25,992 nucleotides of DNA. Origin: Spirochaetia bacterium (GTDB lineage Bacteria > Spirochaetota > Spirochaetia > Treponematales > Breznakiellaceae). Of this stretch, positions 23,322-25,992 are shown piece after piece. The notes beneath the pieces were generated by a model, which was not told the origin of the DNA, searched no databases, and saw nothing but the letters and a program-made list of their open reading frames with translations. How positions within the stretch are numbered: the stretch's first letter is position 1; every line of letters begins with the position of its first letter. Location: NCBI GenBank assembly GCA_025997755.1, contig BNVA01000011.1, positions 1-25,992 of the forward strand. The letters run 5' to 3'. The position numbers and the translations under genes were made by a program.

Positions 23322-24371
23322 TTATTTAAAGTACTCGCTTATTTGATTTTGGACGCATACAGTTCGTTCTAAATCATTTTTTGACAGAGCAAATTCAACG
23401 GTCTTTTTTACCGCAGTTTTGATGTTCCAGTGCGGTTTCCAGCCTAAAACCGATTTTGACTTCGAGCAATCCAGCTTTAAAAAAGATGCCTCGTGAGGTC
23501 CGCCATCGCCTTGAACACGCCACGACAATCCGTTTCCCCATACATCACAGAACAGGGCAGCAAGATCGCCTGTAGTAACACAGCTTTCTTCATCGGGACC
23601 AAAGTTATAGGCGCCGGCAAGCGTTTTGCCGGTATATTGTTTTTCCGCCAAAAGCAGATAGCCGCCTAAACATTCAAGGACATGCTGATAAGGACGTATT
23701 GAGTGAGGGTTGCGAACAACCACTTCCCCGCCTGCAAGCGCAGCCCGGACACAATCGGGGATTATCCTGTCTTGAGCGTAGTCGCCGCCGCCTATTACAT
23801 TGCCGGAACGAGCTGTAGAAATTGACGGCGCATCATCTGTATTAAAAAAAGAATTTCTGTAACTTGAGGTAACAAGCTCGCCGCAGGACTTGCTGTTTGA
23901 ATACGGATCGAATCCGCATAAATTTTCGTTCTCGCGGTAGCCCCAATGCCACTCTTTATTTTCGTACACTTTATCGGTTGTAACGTTTACAAATGAACGG
24001 ACGCTTGGCGTTATGCGCAATGCCTCCAAAATATTGACAACGCCCATAACATTTGTTTCAAATGTAAGAGCAGGTTCCGAGTAAGAAAACCGAACCAAGG
24101 GCTGAGCCGCCAAATGAAACACAATATCGGGCTTTATTGCGCTTAACGCTTGGGTAAGCCGCCCTCTGTCCCGAACATCACCCTTGATCGAGTTAATACG
24201 TTTTTCTAAAGCCGTCTGCTCAAATAACGAGGGCGTTGTGGGGCTTTCCAAAGCATAGCCTGAAACTTCCGCACCGGCTTGCAGCAAAACATTGCAAAGC
24301 CACGCACCTTTAAAACCAGTATGTCCTGTTATGAATACTTTCTTACCGTTGTAAAATGAAAGCTCACCCAT
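23322..24371 (-). CDS. rfbG: CDP-glucose 4,6-dehydratase
   Basis: From ATG 24371 (349 residues) the protein begins MGELSFYNGKKVFITGHTGF, as is usual for RfbG/DdhB; an upstream in-frame start would overlap rfbF. It has VFITGHTGFKGAWLC for NAD, then TTDKVYENKEW, and DPYSNSKSCGELV with the catalytic Tyr and Lys, in the extended SDR layout. It converts CDP-glucose to CDP-4-keto-6-deoxyglucose, the substrate of RfbH. It follows rfbF after 5 bases. Its stop lies before the 15-bp tandem repeats. Confidence 0.93.
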   Translation of the reverse strand: MGELSFYNGKKVFITGHTGFKGAWLCNVLLQAGAEVSGYALESPTTPSLFEQTALEKRINSIKGDVRDRGRLTQALSAIKPDIVFHLAAQPLVRFSYSEPALTFETNVMGVVNILEALRITPSVRSFVNVTTDKVYENKEWHWGYRENENLCGFDPYSNSKSCGELVTSSYRNSFFNTDDAPSISTARSGNVIGGGDYAQDRIIPDCVRAALAGGEVVVRNPHSIRPYQHVLECLGGYLLLAEKQYTGKTLAGAYNFGPDEESCVTTGDLAALFCDVWGNGLSWRVQGDGGPHEASFLKLDCSKSKSVLGWKPHWNIKTAVKKTVEFALSKNDLERTVCVQNQISEYFK

Positions 24372-24376
24372 GCGGT

Positions 24377-25153
24377 CTATTTTAACCACAGCGCCCACGG
24401 AGCGCTGCCGCTCAGCCACATATCGGTTAGTTTATTTTTGTCGTTAAGCGTGTCCATAGATCGCCAAAAACCAGTGTGTTTATATGCGTTCAACTGATTG
24501 TCTTTTGCCATCTGCTCCAATGGATCGCGCTCCAAAACAGTACTCGCGTCTTTTAGATAGTCAAAAACAGCAGGCTCCATAACAAAAAATCCGCCGTTAA
24601 TCCACGCGCCGTCACCATCGGGTTTTTCTTGAAATGAAGAAATAGTGCCGTCGCCTTCGACCAGCAAAGCCCCATAACGGCCTGCCGGACGAATCGCGGT
24701 AAGCGTTGCGTATTTTCCGGCTTTTTCATGGCATTTAATCAGGTCTGGAACATTCACATCGCTGACGCCATCGCCATAAGTGAGCATAAAGCGTTCATTG
24801 CCGATAAACTCCTTTGCCTCCAGCAATCTGCCGCCGGTCATGGTCTGCTGCCCTGTATATAACATTGTTACTTTCCAAGGCTCGTTTCTGTGATTGTGAA
24901 CTTCAACGGCGTTATTTGCCATATCCACGGTAATATCAGAATAGCGGGTATAGTAATTTATAAAATACTCTTTTATGACGTGCGATTTATAGCCGGTAAG
25001 TACGACAAATTCATTAAAACCCCAGTAAGAGTAGTCCTTCATGATGTGCCAGATTATGGGACGTCCGCCTATCTCGACCATAGGCTTGGGACGCAATTCG
25101 GTTTCTTCTGAAAGACGGGTGCCCAGCCCGCCGGCTAGTATTACTACTTTCAT
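24377..25153 (-). CDS. rfbF: Glucose-1-phosphate cytidylyltransferase
   Basis: This 258-residue protein is a nucleotidyltransferase with ILAGGLGTRLSEETELRPKP at the N-terminus (NTP loop and Lys), LTYGDGVSD with the metal-binding Asp, FQEKPDGDGAWINGGFFV and KHTGFWRSMDT. The layout matches RfbF/DdhA, which makes CDP-glucose from CTP and glucose 1-phosphate. It starts at ATG 25153 after GGAAG at six bases. It is the first gene of the large minus-strand operon. The promoter is predicted at 25320-25348, giving a 5' leader of about 160 bases. Confidence 0.93.
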   Translation of the reverse strand: MKVVILAGGLGTRLSEETELRPKPMVEIGGRPIIWHIMKDYSYWGFNEFVVLTGYKSHVIKEYFINYYTRYSDITVDMANNAVEVHNHRNEPWKVTMLYTGQQTMTGGRLLEAKEFIGNERFMLTYGDGVSDVNVPDLIKCHEKAGKYATLTAIRPAGRYGALLVEGDGTISSFQEKPDGDGAWINGGFFVMEPAVFDYLKDASTVLERDPLEQMAKDNQLNAYKHTGFWRSMDTLNDKNKLTDMWLSGSAPWALWLK

Positions 25154-25374
25154 TCATATCTTCCAATAACTAGGGCATAGCTCCGCCATAGGCTGAGAAA
25201 GCCTTATTTTTTATACCTAGTTGTCCGCCGCCAACCCAAAACGCCCGCCGAAACATGGTCGATTGATTTAACGGTAATTTTTGCGCCTATAAACCCACAA
25301 GGTTACCAGTGTAAGTTTGATTATATAAAAGTCCTTTTAGTTTGACAAGCCTACAGATAGCCGTTGTCAACAAC
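25154..25374 (-). promoter_or_regulatory. Promoter and leader of the large minus-strand operon
   Basis: On the minus strand TTGTCA (25348-25343), exactly 17 bases, then TATAAT (25325-25320) form a near-consensus sigma70 promoter. The start of transcription is expected at about 25313. The leader is about 160 bases long and has only one weak hairpin (AGGCT/AGCCT near 25180-25205). I see no convincing riboswitch or leader peptide. The promoter lies only some 25 bases from the end of the neighbouring insertion sequence. Confidence 0.7.
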
Positions 25375-25992
25375 CAATAGAAATGTCCCCCTTTTCCGTT
25401 CAATAGAAATGTCCTCTTTTGTCTTTGTAGACTCAAGCGGCTATGCCCTCCTTTTTTTTCTGTGTGATCTCCTTAACAAGGAGTGTTTTGCCCTGCCAAA
25501 TAATTTCACAACTGTTATCAAGTTTTATGCTCACGGTTACTTTGTCTTTTGGACGGGGTAACCGCTGGTTAGTTTTTAGGAGTTGAAATAGTCTACATTC
25601 AAACCTAACAACGTAATCATTGGTAACTGTCCGCTCATGCTCAAAACAAAATATATCACTCAAATCAGTATTCAAAAGCGGAATATGAGCATCTTGCGGA
25701 CTTTTTGCGGGTCTGGAAAATTTGGCGTTGATTTTCGGCAGATAGGTTTCAAGTAAAAACTTATTCGCCGCTTCAATCGTGGAAATACCCGCAAGCCGCA
25801 GTTCCTTAACCAGTCTATCCTGATCAAGTCCGTGGTTACGCTCGACACGCCCCTTCGCCTGAGGGCTGTTGGCGGCAATCACTTCTATGCCCAGTTTCCC
25901 GCAGGCTTTCCCGAAGTGGCTTTTCGGCTTGGTTATGCCCTTCAAAAGCTCGGCATCCGTAGGTTCGCGGGTAAGTACAAAAGCGTTCTTCT
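25375..25992 (-). mobile_element. Partial insertion sequence with ISNCY/IS1202-like ends
   Basis: The right edge holds the 3' part of a second insertion sequence, reading leftward. Its left end carries two direct copies of CAATAGAAATGTCC, at 25375-25388 and 25401-25414 (spacing 26 bases), typical of the repeated end sites of this type of element. The exact end is near 25365-25375. The element runs past the window. Confidence 0.65.
25433..25990 (-). CDS. ISNCY/IS1202-type transposase, C-terminal part, cut by window
   Basis: The frame is open from the window edge (25990) to the stop at 25433, 185 residues visible. It contains LTREPTDAELLKGI and SPQAKGRVERNHG, where the Glu is the last residue of the DDE triad, followed by a region with RFSRP-like RPAKSPQDAH and a C-terminal DNA-binding-type domain. 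The earlier Asp residues and the N-terminal helix-turn-helix lie outside the window. It is unrelated to the integrase-core transposase at the left edge. Confidence 0.8.
   Translation of the reverse strand, partial: KNAFVLTREPTDAELLKGITKPKSHFGKACGKLGIEVIAANSPQAKGRVERNHGLDQDRLVKELRLAGISTIEAANKFLLETYLPKINAKFSRPAKSPQDAHIPLLNTDLSDIFCFEHERTVTNDYVVRFECRLFQLLKTNQRLPRPKDKVTVSIKLDNSCEIIWQGKTLLVKEITQKKKEGIAA

Noticed and set aside
25170..25256. A 28-codon minus-strand frame in the rfbF leader (starts MFRRAFWVG)
   Set aside because: There is no ribosome site, no attenuator-like structure follows, and the composition is not convincing, so it is not called as a leader peptide.
1..25992. CRISPR array, tRNA or rRNA genes
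   Set aside because: No regularly spaced repeats, cloverleaf or rRNA-like segments were found. The only tandem array is the short one at 23263-23307, without spacers.
1..25992. Composite transposon formed by the two flanking insertion sequences
   Set aside because: The two transposases belong to different families, so they are not a matching pair.

Overview
The window (about 40% GC by eye) is a surface- or flagellar-glycan biosynthesis locus between two partial insertion sequences. The organism is not identifiable for certain. A host-associated spirochaete, probably Treponema-like, is my best guess. The reasons are long poly-G/C tracts, many TTG/GTG starts, abundant MNT/HEPN genes, and the mix of rfbFGH, a neuB homologue and integrase-type insertion sequences. 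This is inference, not a database match.

Layout. (1) 3-1031: 3' part of an integrase-core transposase. (2) 1139-7069, minus strand, read right to left: a CapE-type UDP-GlcNAc dehydratase, a TylF-type methyltransferase, an RmlD-like reductase, a PIG-L deacetylase, a class I methyltransferase, a formyltransferase and an LpxD-like acyltransferase broken by one in-frame stop. (3) 7136-12104, plus strand, divergent from (2): radical SAM protein, HAD-fold protein, small Rossmann protein and WcaK-type pyruvyl transferase. This operon starts at a near-consensus promoter that predicts a leaderless mRNA. (4) 12118-25153, minus strand, about 17 closely packed genes read right to left: rfbF, rfbG, an AAA ATPase, rfbH, Fic, an MNT/HEPN pair, a neuB homologue, a KdsC-like phosphatase, an acetolactate-synthase-like TPP enzyme, two more HEPN/MNT pairs, an NAD-dependent epimerase/reductase, a broken methyltransferase and an FkbM methyltransferase. 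(5) 25375-25992: the end of a second, unrelated insertion sequence.

How it works together. Three sugar-nucleotide routes are visible: CDP-3,6-dideoxyhexose (rfbFGH), which with the TPP enzyme and an NAD-dependent reductase resembles the yersiniose pathway; a nonulosonate-type route (neuB homologue plus HAD phosphatase); and a CapE-type UDP-2-acetamido-L-hexose route. No glycosyltransferase of a familiar family, flippase, polymerase, NeuA or NeuC is seen, so the rest of the machinery must lie elsewhere.

The most striking feature is that five tailoring genes (three methyltransferases, FkbM and the deacetylase) carry runs of 11 to 17 G/C inside the coding region. In this sequence some are in frame, some out of frame, and some change the C-terminus or the coupling to the next gene. 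The core sugar-nucleotide genes have none. This looks like combinatorial phase variation of glycan decoration.
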